DNA of 64,000 nucleotides from Planctomycetales bacterium (lineage in GTDB: Bacteria > Planctomycetota > Planctomycetia > Pirellulales > Pirellulaceae). Both the position numbers and the translations under genes were made by a program. Position 1 is the first letter of the stretch; every line of letters begins with the position of its first letter. The notes below the pieces were generated by a model. It was not told the DNA's origin, did not search any database, and was given only the letters and a program-made list of their open reading frames with translations. Positions 1-9,019 of this stretch are shown piece after piece. The stretch is from NCBI GenBank assembly GCA_020427005.1, contig JAGQOY010000001.1, positions 129,716-193,715 on the forward strand, given 5' to 3'.

Positions 1-804
1 CGAAGACTCCACGCTGGGCAAGCCGCGCAGGACGCAATAAAGGCTCAAAGCGAATCCAATCCAGGTAATAACGAGCATTCCCCATCCTTGGAATAGAAGT
101 CGAGCATCGATTCGCTGTAGCCATTGCTGCAACTGATCCTCGGGTACGCCGCGCTGAACTTTGGGAACAAGCCAGCGTACTAAGGGCGGGAACGTGGGGA
201 GAAACGTGGCAACCAGAAGACCACAGGCAAGGAGAGAAAGCCGCCAATCGAGATTTAGCAGAATGAGACTGATCGCCGACATCGCTCCACCAACCGACAT
301 CAGGCTCAAAGTTTCCATGAAGATCGTTACCGACGTAACTACTTTCTTGATTCCGAATGGCTCTAGAGCTCCCAAACGGAGAATGATCACCATGGCCTTA
401 CCTGGAAAGTACTTTCCTAGGTTGCCGAAGAAATATGCCCACTGGACCCACATCCGTGGAGCGTTCTGCCCCATTGCCCTCAGACAACGATCCCAGAACG
501 CTCCTGCGGGAAGCATCCCCAGTCCGTAACTGGCCGCAGCAGCCAACAACCATCGCCAATCCGCCTGCCAAAACCGTATTGCATTGTTTTGGAGCTTGTC
601 AGCTTCTGCTAGCAGTCGTGTTTTTTCGTCTGATTCCGCTTGTTCAGCTTTCTCTCGGAGGGAATTGGCCTGTTGCTGCAAAGATAATTTTTGCGAGGCC
701 AGTTGTTGGGCCGATTTCTGAAGACTGAGGTAGATTCCCCAAGAAACAACCAGTAATGCTACTAGTTGCAGTACTATTCGAATTAATCGTTTGCTTCCAA
801 GCAC
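1..804 (-). CDS. UPF0104 / lysylphosphatidylglycerol-synthase-TM-like membrane protein (N-terminal part, truncated by window edge)
   Basis: Reading the reverse strand from a GTG at 804 gives 268 residues without a stop before the window edge; a TGA lies in frame 13 codons upstream. A GGGGAG sits about 11 bases before the GTG. The protein begins with a basic patch and one membrane helix (about residues 7-25), then a Gln/Glu/Lys-rich coiled-coil stretch (about 26-65). Several hydrophobic helices follow, with the segment WAYFFGNLGKYFPGK, which resembles the conserved loop of UPF0104/LPG-synthase transmembrane proteins. That family is usually linked to flippase-like handling of lipids or glycolipids; the substrate here is unknown. 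The coiled coil after the first helix is unusual for the family. The C-terminus lies outside the window, so an attached catalytic domain cannot be excluded. Confidence 0.72.
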   Translation of the reverse strand, partial: MLGSKRLIRIVLQLVALLVVSWGIYLSLQKSAQQLASQKLSLQQQANSLREKAEQAESDEKTRLLAEADKLQNNAIRFWQADWRWLLAAAASYGLGMLPAGAFWDRCLRAMGQNAPRMWVQWAYFFGNLGKYFPGKAMVIILRLGALEPFGIKKVVTSVTIFMETLSLMSVGGAMSAISLILLNLDWRLSLLACGLLVATFLPTFPPLVRWLVPKVQRGVPEDQLQQWLQRIDARLLFQGWGMLVITWIGFALSLYCVLRGLPSVESS

Positions 805-1145
805 GCGAAAATAAACTCCCCAAAGGCTAGCCTGCTCAAATTCTCAAATCCCCCCACAGGTCGCTCGGCCAACGGGAAGCGAAAATTCTGAAAAGCGTCT
901 GTTGTATCAGATAGCACGGACCTTTCGTGAATGAATCAGTACAGTGCTACTCCATATCTCACCAATTATCCAGGATGAGGCGGTACGTTTCCTGGCCTGG
1001 GCGAGCAGCGGGTTCTCAGGTTAAACTAACGCTTCGAAGTCGCCTGTCACTTGCCGGGAACTCCCGAATTTCTCGGTAGTTTACAATAACTCAAGACTCT
1101 GACAGAAAACATCTTACTACTTGTCCACGCTCACAGAAGTAGCTC
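805..1145. other. Intergenic region between divergent membrane-protein genes
   Basis: These 341 bases separate the reverse-strand UPF0104-like gene from the forward AI-2E-family gene, so promoters for both should lie here. I see no convincing open frame, tRNA or strong hairpin. No promoter could be assigned with confidence. Confidence 0.5.
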
Positions 1146-2729
1146 ATGTCCCGCTTGATTTCTTTTGCCGTGCTAATAGGCATCATCGTTGTGTTGGGGC
1201 TGCTGTTTTATCGCGTGCTTATTGGCTTCTTCATCCCGGTATTTTTGGCGGCCGTTCTGGTGGTCGTTTTCCGGCCGCTTCACCACTGGGTCCTAGCCAA
1301 AACCAATCAGAGGAAAAGACTGGCGGCCGCATTAACTACCTTGCTGATTATGGTTGCCTTGATGCTGCCAGTAGGCCTGGCACTAACTTTCGCGACCATC
1401 CAGTGTATCCACTTGATCGACCTTAACGATCCTCAGACGTTGGAATTGCGATTACAGCGCGTTCGTGGTTCGTTGAGACTGGAAATGCCACCTTACCGAG
1501 ACCAGCTACGTAGCGTGGACATTGAAATTGGAAGATTGGTGGAACTACTTGTCAATGAACCAACACAACTGGAAGACCCGCGATTGGTAATGCACGGTGA
1601 AAGGGTTTTGGATTCATTGAGCAACTTGCAGGATGCCGTGGCAACGATCGATGGTGAAAAATGGAGAATGCAATTCGACAACCTAGCGGAGTTGGCAGTA
1701 TCAGTAACCCATCCAGCACAAGAAGAGGTTGGAACTGAGGATGAGCAGACCAAACCCTCTGCGTCAATGGAGCCAGGACAAATCGCTGTGGATTTGAAGA
1801 GCCAATTCAGCAAATTGAAAACCAGCCTGTTAGGTGGAGGTTTCTTGGCTTTTGCCCGCGAGACTGCCAATCCAACAAAGGAGGATATTGCAAGAATGAC
1901 CCAGAGCGTCTTGGAATACGTCCGTCCACGCTTACTCTCGATCACAGGTGCGACAGGTACATTCTTGGTCAAACTGATTTTCGGAACTGTCATTCTGACC
2001 GTGGCTACGTTCTTCTTTTTTTACGACGGCCCCGCCATGATCAAAACAGTCATGCATTTGAGTCCGTTGGATGATAAGTACGAAGAGGAACTTTTGTTGG
2101 AGTTTGATCGTATAAGCCGTGCCGTAGTACTTGCGACCTTGCTTTCTGCCATTACTCAAGGATTGGTGGCTGGATTGGGCTATGCTGTGGTCGGCATGAA
2201 CTTTCTTACTCTACTTATCATTCTCACGACTATTTTTGCCATGGTTCCGTTTGTGGGACCAGCCGTAGTCTGGGTACCTGTGTGCCTGTACGTTGGCATC
2301 TACGAAGAACGAATCAACACGGCGATTCTGTTAGCGTTATGGGGCGTACTAGTAGTGGGCACCATTGATAATGTGGTTAAGGCGTTGGTGCTTCATGGTC
2401 AATCGCAGTTGCATCCTTTGTTAGCACTGCTCAGTGTATTGGGCGGAGTTCAAGCCTTAGGACCGATAGGGATTGTAGTTGGCCCCATGGTGGTTGCTCT
2501 CCTTCAAACTCTCTTGAGTATTTTGCAACGTGAGTTGATGCACTTTGAAGATCATGGCATCGTTTTCTCTGGCGGAACAACCGTCGGAACGCAGCTTGGG
2601 ACGCGCCGAACTCCTATGCGGACCGTTGCCGATCCCGAATCAGCAGCAGACAAGTCCTCTGAGGCCTCCCGCACTAAGGCCAACGAAACGTCTCAAACGA
2701 ATCAATCACCTACCAAGGATGAAACCTAA
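1146..2729 (+). CDS. AI-2E family transporter (PerM/UPF0118-like permease)
   Basis: The 527-residue product has the hydrophobic layout of the AI-2E/PerM family. There are two or three N-terminal helices (about 4-40 and 60-80) and a long soluble segment (about 95-270). A C-terminal block of helices (about 275-460) includes the Pro/Gly-rich stretch IFAMVPFVGPAVVWVP, typical of the family. Family members are around 350 residues. The extra length comes from the acidic soluble segment and a polar Ser/Thr/Lys-rich tail of about 55 residues. Some family members are proposed to export autoinducer-2, others act as ion antiporters; nothing here decides the substrate. mutM follows 48 bases downstream on the same strand and may be cotranscribed. 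The ATG at 1146 fits the first helix. Confidence 0.85.
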   Translation: MSRLISFAVLIGIIVVLGLLFYRVLIGFFIPVFLAAVLVVVFRPLHHWVLAKTNQRKRLAAALTTLLIMVALMLPVGLALTFATIQCIHLIDLNDPQTLELRLQRVRGSLRLEMPPYRDQLRSVDIEIGRLVELLVNEPTQLEDPRLVMHGERVLDSLSNLQDAVATIDGEKWRMQFDNLAELAVSVTHPAQEEVGTEDEQTKPSASMEPGQIAVDLKSQFSKLKTSLLGGGFLAFARETANPTKEDIARMTQSVLEYVRPRLLSITGATGTFLVKLIFGTVILTVATFFFFYDGPAMIKTVMHLSPLDDKYEEELLLEFDRISRAVVLATLLSAITQGLVAGLGYAVVGMNFLTLLIILTTIFAMVPFVGPAVVWVPVCLYVGIYEERINTAILLALWGVLVVGTIDNVVKALVLHGQSQLHPLLALLSVLGGVQALGPIGIVVGPMVVALLQTLLSILQRELMHFEDHGIVFSGGTTVGTQLGTRRTPMRTVADPESAADKSSEASRTKANETSQTNQSPTKDET

Positions 2730-2777
2730 CTAACCCCAAGGATTCCCGACGAAAGATGCCACAGGAGGTGCAAAGAA

Positions 2778-3608
2778 ATGCCTGAACTTCCCGAAGTTGA
2801 AACCATGTGCCGGGGAATCGCGGCTATCGTTGGACGACGGATCGCACGCGTACGGGAACCTAAATGCGATTTCCGACCAATCTCAATTGAGCCATCCATT
2901 CGCACCATCAACAATCACGTTGCTGGCGAGACAATCGAGCGAATTACGCGTCTAGGTAAACGTGTCTGCATCCATACTCACGATTGGGCGCTTATCCTGC
3001 AGCCAAAAATGACAGGTCTCGTATCCTTGACGGACCCTCCCGACGACGAACATATTCGCCTAGAAATTGAATTTGAGGGTGCTCCCGATTTGCGATTGTT
3101 GTTTTGGGACCGACGCGGATTGGGAACCGTGCAAGCTATGCCTAGCTCTCAGATTGACGCCCGTCTAATCGAAGGTAAGTTGGGTCCTGATGCATTGCAG
3201 ATCGAATGCGAAGAGTTTTGTCAGCGAATTCGAAAAACTCGACGACCAATCAAAGTAGCCTTACTCGACCAAAAACTTATTGCTGGCGTAGGTAATCTCT
3301 ACGCTTCGGAGATCTTGCATCGAGCAGCAGTTTCCCCGTTGAAATTGGCAAATAAAATTAGCCTTCAACGACTTGACCTAATATTTGAGTGTCTTCGTGA
3401 AGTCCTACAGACTGCCATAGAACACGAGGGTTCCACTCTCTCGGACGGCACATATCGAAATGCGCTCAACGCACCTGGAGATTACCAAAACGAACATCTA
3501 GTTTACGATCGAGAAGGCGAAATCTGCCAAAGCTGCCGCGTCGGACGTATCGCAAGAATTGTTCAGGCCCAACGCTCAACCTTCTATTGTCCAAAATGCC
3601 AACGTTGA
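2778..3608 (+). CDS. mutM: Formamidopyrimidine-DNA glycosylase (Fpg/MutM)
   Basis: This is a bifunctional base-excision repair enzyme that removes 8-oxoguanine and formamidopyrimidines and nicks the abasic site. The start MPELPEVET supplies the catalytic Pro2 and Glu3 after Met removal. The helix-two-turn-helix region contains GVGNLYASEILH. The C-terminal zinc finger has CQSC, 16 residues, then CPKC. The length of 276 residues is normal. The usual LGM loop that fills the space of the flipped base reads QPKMTG, so a Met is kept but its flanks differ. An AGGAGG lies about nine bases before the ATG at 2778, deciding the start. The gene follows the AI-2E-family transporter closely, with no evident functional link. 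Confidence 0.95.
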   Translation: MPELPEVETMCRGIAAIVGRRIARVREPKCDFRPISIEPSIRTINNHVAGETIERITRLGKRVCIHTHDWALILQPKMTGLVSLTDPPDDEHIRLEIEFEGAPDLRLLFWDRRGLGTVQAMPSSQIDARLIEGKLGPDALQIECEEFCQRIRKTRRPIKVALLDQKLIAGVGNLYASEILHRAAVSPLKLANKISLQRLDLIFECLREVLQTAIEHEGSTLSDGTYRNALNAPGDYQNEHLVYDREGEICQSCRVGRIARIVQAQRSTFYCPKCQR

Positions 3609-3966
3609 GCCTCTGCCCTATCTGGAATCCCAGGAATTGGCTTTCGCTATCAATGCATGCTTTGAGCCATGCCATACAAAACGCCAATATCCTCCTCCTA
3701 TTTCTTCGAGCTAAGTTGCGCACAGGGACATTCGCAAGCCTCCCCGACTATCAACCTTTCGCCAACCGGCAGATTCTACCCAATCTTCCCGGCAGGAAAA
3801 TAAGAAAAAATCTCTGCTTTTGGATACGTTGCAATCGACAACATATCACGCGTGCTCCACTTGGGAAACATTCTGCAATCAGCTTTCGCTTGCGGTAGGT
3901 CTAGGCAAATCTCTGGTCGAAGATTGCAGCATACATTTTCAATTTTGGCGTAAGAGTAAGATAGGT
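3609..3966. other. Intergenic region after mutM
   Basis: These 358 bases lie between mutM and the small coiled-coil gene. A frame starting inside the mutM end runs to 3898, but its composition is Leu/Arg/Asn-biased without domain character, so I do not call it. No RNA gene or clear terminator was seen. Confidence 0.4.
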
Positions 3967-4179
3967 ATGGATGTCGCTAAGAAAGCCGATGCTCTGCAAC
4001 TGCTCGATGAGCTAGATGCGAAGCACGATAGACTGCTAATCGATCTTGATGCGCTTAGTAGCCGCATTGAGAAAGTTTTGGAAGAGTATCTAAAAAGCCG
4101 AGATCGAAAAATGCATGCAGGCACCGCTGCTACTACTTCGTCAGGTCCAGAGCCAGAGCAGCGATCAGAAGTCGCTTGA
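3967..4179 (+). CDS. Small coiled-coil protein of unknown function
   Basis: From the ATG at 3967 the frame encodes 70 residues. Residues about 5-45 are strongly helical with Leu/Ile spacing suited to a coiled coil (LLDELDAKHDRLLIDLDAL). A polar Thr/Ser/Glu tail follows. The frame is open further upstream to 3820, but that extension looks non-coding. I recall small proteins with similar helical Leu/Asp patterns among planctomycete hypotheticals, but assign no function. The stop is 34 bases from the end of the convergent membrane-protein gene. It could be a structural or regulatory coiled coil; the call as a real gene is moderate. Confidence 0.5.
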   Translation: MDVAKKADALQLLDELDAKHDRLLIDLDALSSRIEKVLEEYLKSRDRKMHAGTAATTSSGPEPEQRSEVA

Positions 4180-4213
4180 CCGGTACCATCCTGCGAACTG
4201 CATCATGTACTTG

Positions 4214-5104
4214 CTACAAATCATCCAGAAGTGACCTTGTCGTTGCCCAAATAACTGCGATCACCAAGGGCAGTAGGTGCAGTGCCAGCTTGGGCAGCGT
4301 TAGCTTGTCATGAGTGTGAAAGAACAGGCTTGCCGGAGCAAACACGCATAGAAGATAACATGCCACAGGCACGGAACTGAATGAGTTGATGTAGCCGCAA
4401 AACAAGAGCCCGGTGATTGCAATTGTATAAGCTGGTGTCGCAATGGCGATGCAACTGGGTTTAAATTGTGCATTGCGGCTGAGTAATCTCCAGGCGATAC
4501 ATGCAGCAGCAGGCAGACCGGCAAATTGGGCGAATTTAAGTGAGCCTGAATGGAAAAGTACAATGCCAGTCGCTATGGATGTTAATGCTAGGACGGTCGA
4601 CGACAGCGTTGGTCTTGCCCTAATTGTTCCGCTGTGAGTCATCCAGCACACCGTAAAAATTATCATTGATAATACAATACCATACCAGAATCGAACGTCA
4701 TTCAATTTCTGCCAATCTGGCATCAAGAAGTACGCCGTCAAAATAGCTAGGAATGCGAACAGAGTCACCTGAATAGCATGCCGCAAAGAGAACCTTGCTT
4801 CAGGCACCGACCCACTTTGCTCGCTGTCATCTAGTTCTGTATGTTTGCCCAAGTGTCTTGAATTTATGTTTACCAGCAAACTCAACACACTACTGAATAA
4901 GATCAACGCGGGCAGCCACTGCCAGTGTAATTCGGGGTCTAGCGGTAGCCATTCAAAAAACAGAACTCCTGCTAAGCTAACACACATCAATCCAGTTGTG
5001 GCCGATGCGAATTGCAAGCGCGGAACTTGAAGTACGAGCCTGCCTACCGCATAAGCTATGAGCATCGGCAAGAGGAATCCGGTAAAAACGATATCGCTGA
5101 GCAT
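4214..5104 (-). CDS. Integral membrane protein of unknown function
   Basis: The product is about 296 residues from the ATG at 5104 (a TTG three codons upstream is possible). It is dominated by hydrophobic segments: about eight to ten putative helices, starting with SDIVFTGFLLPMLIAYAVG. Charged residues are few and lie in short loops; one longer polar loop with HLGKHTELDDSEQ sits near residue 90. No domain or catalytic motif is recognised. It converges with the coiled-coil gene at 3967-4179. The unusual GC-rich segment at 5105-5292 lies directly upstream. Confidence 0.7.
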   Translation of the reverse strand: MLSDIVFTGFLLPMLIAYAVGRLVLQVPRLQFASATTGLMCVSLAGVLFFEWLPLDPELHWQWLPALILFSSVLSLLVNINSRHLGKHTELDDSEQSGSVPEARFSLRHAIQVTLFAFLAILTAYFLMPDWQKLNDVRFWYGIVLSMIIFTVCWMTHSGTIRARPTLSSTVLALTSIATGIVLFHSGSLKFAQFAGLPAAACIAWRLLSRNAQFKPSCIAIATPAYTIAITGLLFCGYINSFSSVPVACYLLCVFAPASLFFHTHDKLTLPKLALHLLPLVIAVIWATTRSLLDDL

Positions 5105-5292
5105 GATCCCCAATGAGTTTGGGAAAAACGGATTGAATCATGGCCCACCGAGGGCCTGGTTGACGAGGCGACGAGTCCCGCACGACCGCAGCAGTAGTGA
5201 ACGAGGCGACTAACCCCCTGGAGATTCTTCGCCATGCCACCACCTTGCCAGCATTCAAATCAACCGCTTCATTCGAACACAAGCCTGCATAG
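5105..5292. repeat. GC-rich intergenic segment with a 10-base direct repeat
   Basis: The decamer ACGAGGCGAC occurs at 5163-5172 and again at 5201-5210. A small inverted repeat, GGCCC with GGGCC, lies at 5142-5156. The segment looks more GC-rich than its neighbours. An open reverse frame crosses it but has no protein character. It may be a remnant of a dispersed repeat inserted between the YceI gene and the membrane-protein gene. Whether other copies exist cannot be seen here. Confidence 0.35.
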
Positions 5293-5910
5293 CTACTCAG
5301 TCCGTCCTACTGCAATCGTCATATCGACATTGGGATTGATTTCGTTCTTTTCGGTTCCGTAAGTCATACCGAATTTAGTTCGATCCAGACTGAATTGGCT
5401 TTCCAAAGTGACTTTACCCGCTTCGGTACTTATGGTTGCTGGAAATTCGATTTCGGCGGTTTTTCCGAGCAACGTCAAGTTACCTTTAATCGTATGTTGT
5501 CCGTCAGCAGCAGTGACGCTTGTCGACACGAATTCCGCGGTAGGAAACTCGTTTACATTGAAGAAATCCACATTCTTCAAATGACCTGTTAGCCGCTCTG
5601 CATCAGAGAATAGAGAATCGGTATCGATCGAAACGTGGATGCTCGAGACGGTTCCGCTCGTTTCGTCTAAATCGATACTGCCAGAAAAGCTCTTGAATCC
5701 GCCTACGTGGCTTGAGCCATCCGGTTTCGAGCCTTTGAACGCAATCATTGCGTTCTCGGCGGAAAACTTGAATCCCGCAGAGTCATTCGCCGGAGCACTT
5801 GAATCGCTGTTTGCCGCTGATGATGAAGGGTTATCCAAACCTTCAGTTGAATTATTGCAGCCAGCAGATATTGCAACGGCAATGGAAATGAATAAAGCAA
5901 GATACTTCAC
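5293..5910 (-). CDS. YceI-family lipoprotein
   Basis: This 205-residue protein has a lipoprotein signal ending in ISAGC (Cys18), a Ser/Asn/Ala-rich linker to about residue 45, and then a YceI-like domain. The domain pattern fits an eight-stranded lipocalin-like barrel: FSAENAMIAFKGSKPDG early, TGHLKNVDFFNVNEFPTAEF in the middle, and a KTAEIEFPATIS strand later. YceI proteins bind isoprenoid or other amphiphilic ligands in the periplasm. Translation starts at the GTG at 5908-5910, preceded by AAGGAG seven bases upstream. The Cys predicts lipid anchoring, so it is probably envelope-bound. No operon partner is evident. Confidence 0.88.
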   Translation of the reverse strand: MKYLALFISIAVAISAGCNNSTEGLDNPSSSAANSDSSAPANDSAGFKFSAENAMIAFKGSKPDGSSHVGGFKSFSGSIDLDETSGTVSSIHVSIDTDSLFSDAERLTGHLKNVDFFNVNEFPTAEFVSTSVTAADGQHTIKGNLTLLGKTAEIEFPATISTEAGKVTLESQFSLDRTKFGMTYGTEKNEINPNVDMTIAVGRTE

Positions 5911-6135
5911 AATGAATCTCCTTAAAAAACTGAAATTGCTGTTTCGGTACCCGGGATAATCAAATCAGAAGTGGGCAGCGAGGTTTCTAAACCAAGTAGG
6001 CTGAATATACAGTGAGCGCTGTAACATGTATACGCGCCAGACGAGTCCAACATCTAGGATGTGTGCGAGGCTCGCCAGCCATTACCCATTATTTGCCACG
6101 AAGGGACTCGTTAGATGAGTTATGGTAAATTCGGG

Positions 6136-8163
6136 TCACACTGGCGGCGGCACTGCAACCAAGAGCGGTGGCATCGGGCAATCTAGCAGATCGGAAATGC
6201 CTCGCAATAACTCAGCTTCTTTCCAGGTCACGTTATTGTCCGCACAGATCACTTCAGCACATGCATCGACGAGTCGAATGCGATGTTTCGTAGTTACACG
6301 CGATAATACCAGCAGGATTTCTCTGATATCGTCGAATTCAGTTGGGGAAACATCAAACCACGTTAATGAAACTTCGGGAAGGGCCTTTTGTCCGAGCTGA
6401 AAAGCTCGCTTGGCTCTAGTTTCGTCGTTTCCTACGTGCGCAACAGTGCTTAGCAAGATGGAGCATTCGCGGCTCAACTTATGCAACGCGTAATATTGCA
6501 TTCTAGGGTTGGGAATTCTCTCGTACTGTCCGCTCAAGTGTCTCATAAGGACTTGGGAAAGCATCCATTCAAACAAGTTTAGCTTATTATCGGCTTTGAC
6601 TAGCTGTGCGAAACAGTTTTGAAAAACTGAGTATTGGGCACTGGACATTGATTTGAGAGCTGGCAATGACATATCAATCAGTGGCAGCCTTGCCTTTATG
6701 TCCAAGCTATCAACTAGCGGGACGAGCTTGCGGATCAGTTGCACAACATCGCCGGAAGCACATCTCTCCAGCGCGTGGAGTTGCGTCTTGCGAATGTTGG
6801 GCTTGCTATCCAATAGTAACGCATACACAACCGCGCGAGCTCCATATGGTTCGTGTACAGCATCTAGAAGCAGGATTGGCAATGATGCGATGACATCGGC
6901 AGCATAGTGCCTGTGTCCCCAACTGGGCTCGCCAACATAACTGACAGCTCGATCAACTATTTGCACCGGAACACTATTTGGTTGCGTGTGGTTCTGAAAT
7001 CCAGGTGTATTCGCAAATGAATTCTGTGTGCTTTCAAATGATGATAATTCAGCCACTTGTACTCCTGAAGAGGAAGAGCGGGCCGAGCGATGCGGTAGAC
7101 CAGAGTCGCTGGCAGCTGGAGTGTCAAATCCGTCGAAACTGCCGTCCCAACTGGGCTCGATGGCTTGGATGCGTTTGGTCAGCGGCGGGTGCGTGGACCA
7201 CAGTCCAGAAAAGCCCTCCCAAACACCTTGTGCAAAGTACATGTGGCTAGCCTGTGCCGCGTTGGCAGCCTTTAGTTGCGAGCCTACAGCGCTCGCGCCA
7301 ATTCTTTTAAGAGCGTCGGCAATGCCACTCGGATTTCGAGTGAACTGAACTGCTGACGCATCCGCCAAGTACTCACGTTGTCGCGATACGGCTGCCTTGA
7401 TCAAATTGCCGAAGAAGGTGCCGATGTACCCGAGCACGATTGCAGCCACGCCGATAGTTATAATCACCAACACGACTTGCCCACCATTTTTATCGTTCGA
7501 TCGTCGACGACTAGTTCCTGAGTGGAAGAACGTTCGCAAAATCAACTGGCCTGTTAAACCTATCAGCAAGATGCCGTGTAATATGCCAATCATGCGAATG
7601 CTCATCCGCATATCACCATTGAGAACATGACTGAATTCGTGCCCAATGACGCCTTGTAGTTCGTCTCGCGAGAGACGCTCAGCGCACCCTCGCGTCACAC
7701 CCAGCACAGCGTCACTAGGTGAATAGCCCGCAGCAAATGCGTTGATACCCTCCTCCTCGAGTAGAAAGACAGGCGGAACCGCAGTTCCTGAGGCTAGGGC
7801 CATTTCCTCAACTACGTTTAATAGACGACGCTCGAAATGATTGGAACTATTTGGAAAAAGCCTTTTGCCGCCTAAGCTCTCAGCAACACGTGCCCCACCA
7901 CCGGCACGCAAGTCGAGTACTTTGTAGGCGGTACCACCCAGGACGATGATCAAGGCAAGGCCACTTGCCAAAGTTGGAATGACCACTTGTTCTGGATGCC
8001 TGTCCAGCGATGTGCCCAACTCAGGCATTTGTGTTTGGACAATGATTGCTGCGATGGCGAACACGCACACTACGATGGTTGCAACCGCCAAGACAAACAT
8101 GGCTATAAGCCAGACAGTGCTCTTGCGGGCATTTTCCTGACGTTGAAAAAAGTCGGTGCCCAT
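6136..8163 (-). CDS. M48-family (HtpX-like) membrane zinc metalloprotease with long C-terminal extension
   Basis: The zinc-binding helix HEFSH lies at about residues 175-179, with REYLADASAVQF supplying the downstream third ligand. Two helices (about 18-43 and 60-80) precede the catalytic domain, and another pair flanks it after the HEFSH helix, as in HtpX-type membrane proteases. About 350 further residues form a soluble C-terminal part of unknown fold, far longer than the roughly 290-residue HtpX. I place the start at the ATG at 8163, since AGGAA lies about 11 bases upstream and the protein then begins with the charged DFFQRQENARKS. A frame from 8199 is also open. lemA lies 172 bases upstream on the same strand. 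LemA/M48 pairing is common, and suggests membrane-protein quality control. Confidence 0.88.
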   Translation of the reverse strand: MGTDFFQRQENARKSTVWLIAMFVLAVATIVVCVFAIAAIIVQTQMPELGTSLDRHPEQVVIPTLASGLALIIVLGGTAYKVLDLRAGGGARVAESLGGKRLFPNSSNHFERRLLNVVEEMALASGTAVPPVFLLEEEGINAFAAGYSPSDAVLGVTRGCAERLSRDELQGVIGHEFSHVLNGDMRMSIRMIGILHGILLIGLTGQLILRTFFHSGTSRRRSNDKNGGQVVLVIITIGVAAIVLGYIGTFFGNLIKAAVSRQREYLADASAVQFTRNPSGIADALKRIGASAVGSQLKAANAAQASHMYFAQGVWEGFSGLWSTHPPLTKRIQAIEPSWDGSFDGFDTPAASDSGLPHRSARSSSSGVQVAELSSFESTQNSFANTPGFQNHTQPNSVPVQIVDRAVSYVGEPSWGHRHYAADVIASLPILLLDAVHEPYGARAVVYALLLDSKPNIRKTQLHALERCASGDVVQLIRKLVPLVDSLDIKARLPLIDMSLPALKSMSSAQYSVFQNCFAQLVKADNKLNLFEWMLSQVLMRHLSGQYERIPNPRMQYYALHKLSRECSILLSTVAHVGNDETRAKRAFQLGQKALPEVSLTWFDVSPTEFDDIREILLVLSRVTTKHRIRLVDACAEVICADNNVTWKEAELLRGISDLLDCPMPPLLVAVPPPV

Positions 8164-8335
8164 AGTCCATAAATTCCTAATCCAATCGACGCAATTCAAA
8201 ATGCTTGGGAATTGGCTTCACGTCCGAGTCGTGTCGACTGCTAATTCCATCATTGCAATAGGCGAAATGCCAAAGCTGTTAGACGTTTTGCCATTCAGCA
8301 AAAAAGCAATAGGGCGGAGCTCATTCCGACGGATA

Positions 8336-8932
8336 TCAGAACGAAACCTTAGGGGCTTCCGCAATCGCGGCACTATCAAACTGGAGCAGCTCGGCGTTCT
8401 GGCCATGTCCAAAAAGTCCCGCTACGGCGATGGGTGGGAACGTTTCTTTGTAAGTGTTGTATGCTGTGACAGCATCATTGTAAGCTTGCCTTGCAAAGGC
8501 AACTTTGTTTTCGGTCGAAGTCAGCTCTTCAGTCAACTGTGCCATGTTCTCATTGGCCTTCAAATCGGGATAGGCTTCCGCAAGTGCGAATAGTCGCCCC
8601 ATCGCACCAGCCAATCCTTGTTCGGCACCTGCCAATGCCTGGATAGCAGCTGCATCGGACGGATTGCCTGCGGCTGCCTGCAAACCACTGACTGCTTGGT
8701 TGCGGGCCTGAATAACGGCCTCCAAGGTTTCCCTTTCATGCGCCATATATCCCTTGACCGTCTCGACTAGATTGGGAATCAGGTCGTAACGTCGTTTCAA
8801 TTGAACTTCAATTTGAGAGAAACCATTTTCGTAGCGATTCTGTAGTTGGACAAGTTTGTTGTATATCCCCATTACAAATAGTCCAACAAAGAATATTGCG
8901 GCAACACAGATCCCTAGAATTATCCAAAGCAT
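8336..8932 (-). CDS. lemA: LemA family protein
   Basis: The 198-residue product has one N-terminal helix (residues 2-22) and then the conserved LemA start NKLVQLQNRYENGFSQIEVQ. RRYDLIPNLVETVKGYM and a long helical bundle follow. LemA proteins are membrane-anchored with a helical domain outside the cytoplasm; their molecular role is poorly known. The start ATG at 8932 has AAGGAGA eight to ten bases upstream. The gene sits upstream of an M48 protease on the same strand, an association often seen, so the two probably form a transcription unit. Confidence 0.93.
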   Translation of the reverse strand: MLWIILGICVAAIFFVGLFVMGIYNKLVQLQNRYENGFSQIEVQLKRRYDLIPNLVETVKGYMAHERETLEAVIQARNQAVSGLQAAAGNPSDAAAIQALAGAEQGLAGAMGRLFALAEAYPDLKANENMAQLTEELTSTENKVAFARQAYNDAVTAYNTYKETFPPIAVAGLFGHGQNAELLQFDSAAIAEAPKVSF

Positions 8933-9019
8933 CCCGTTCTCCTTTGTTACTTGTATTTATGTTACTTGTATTTACTTTTTTTGAACTCAGCGGAGTTGAC
9001 GCTGGTTATTTGTACAAAA

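Noticed and set aside
3587..3898. Forward frame of 103 codons overlapping the mutM end
   Set aside because: No domain, no ribosome site, composition unlike neighbouring genes.
4977..5282. Reverse frame of 101 codons across the GC-rich spacer
   Set aside because: It overlaps the start of the membrane-protein gene and lacks protein features; the segment is better seen as a repeat-like spacer.
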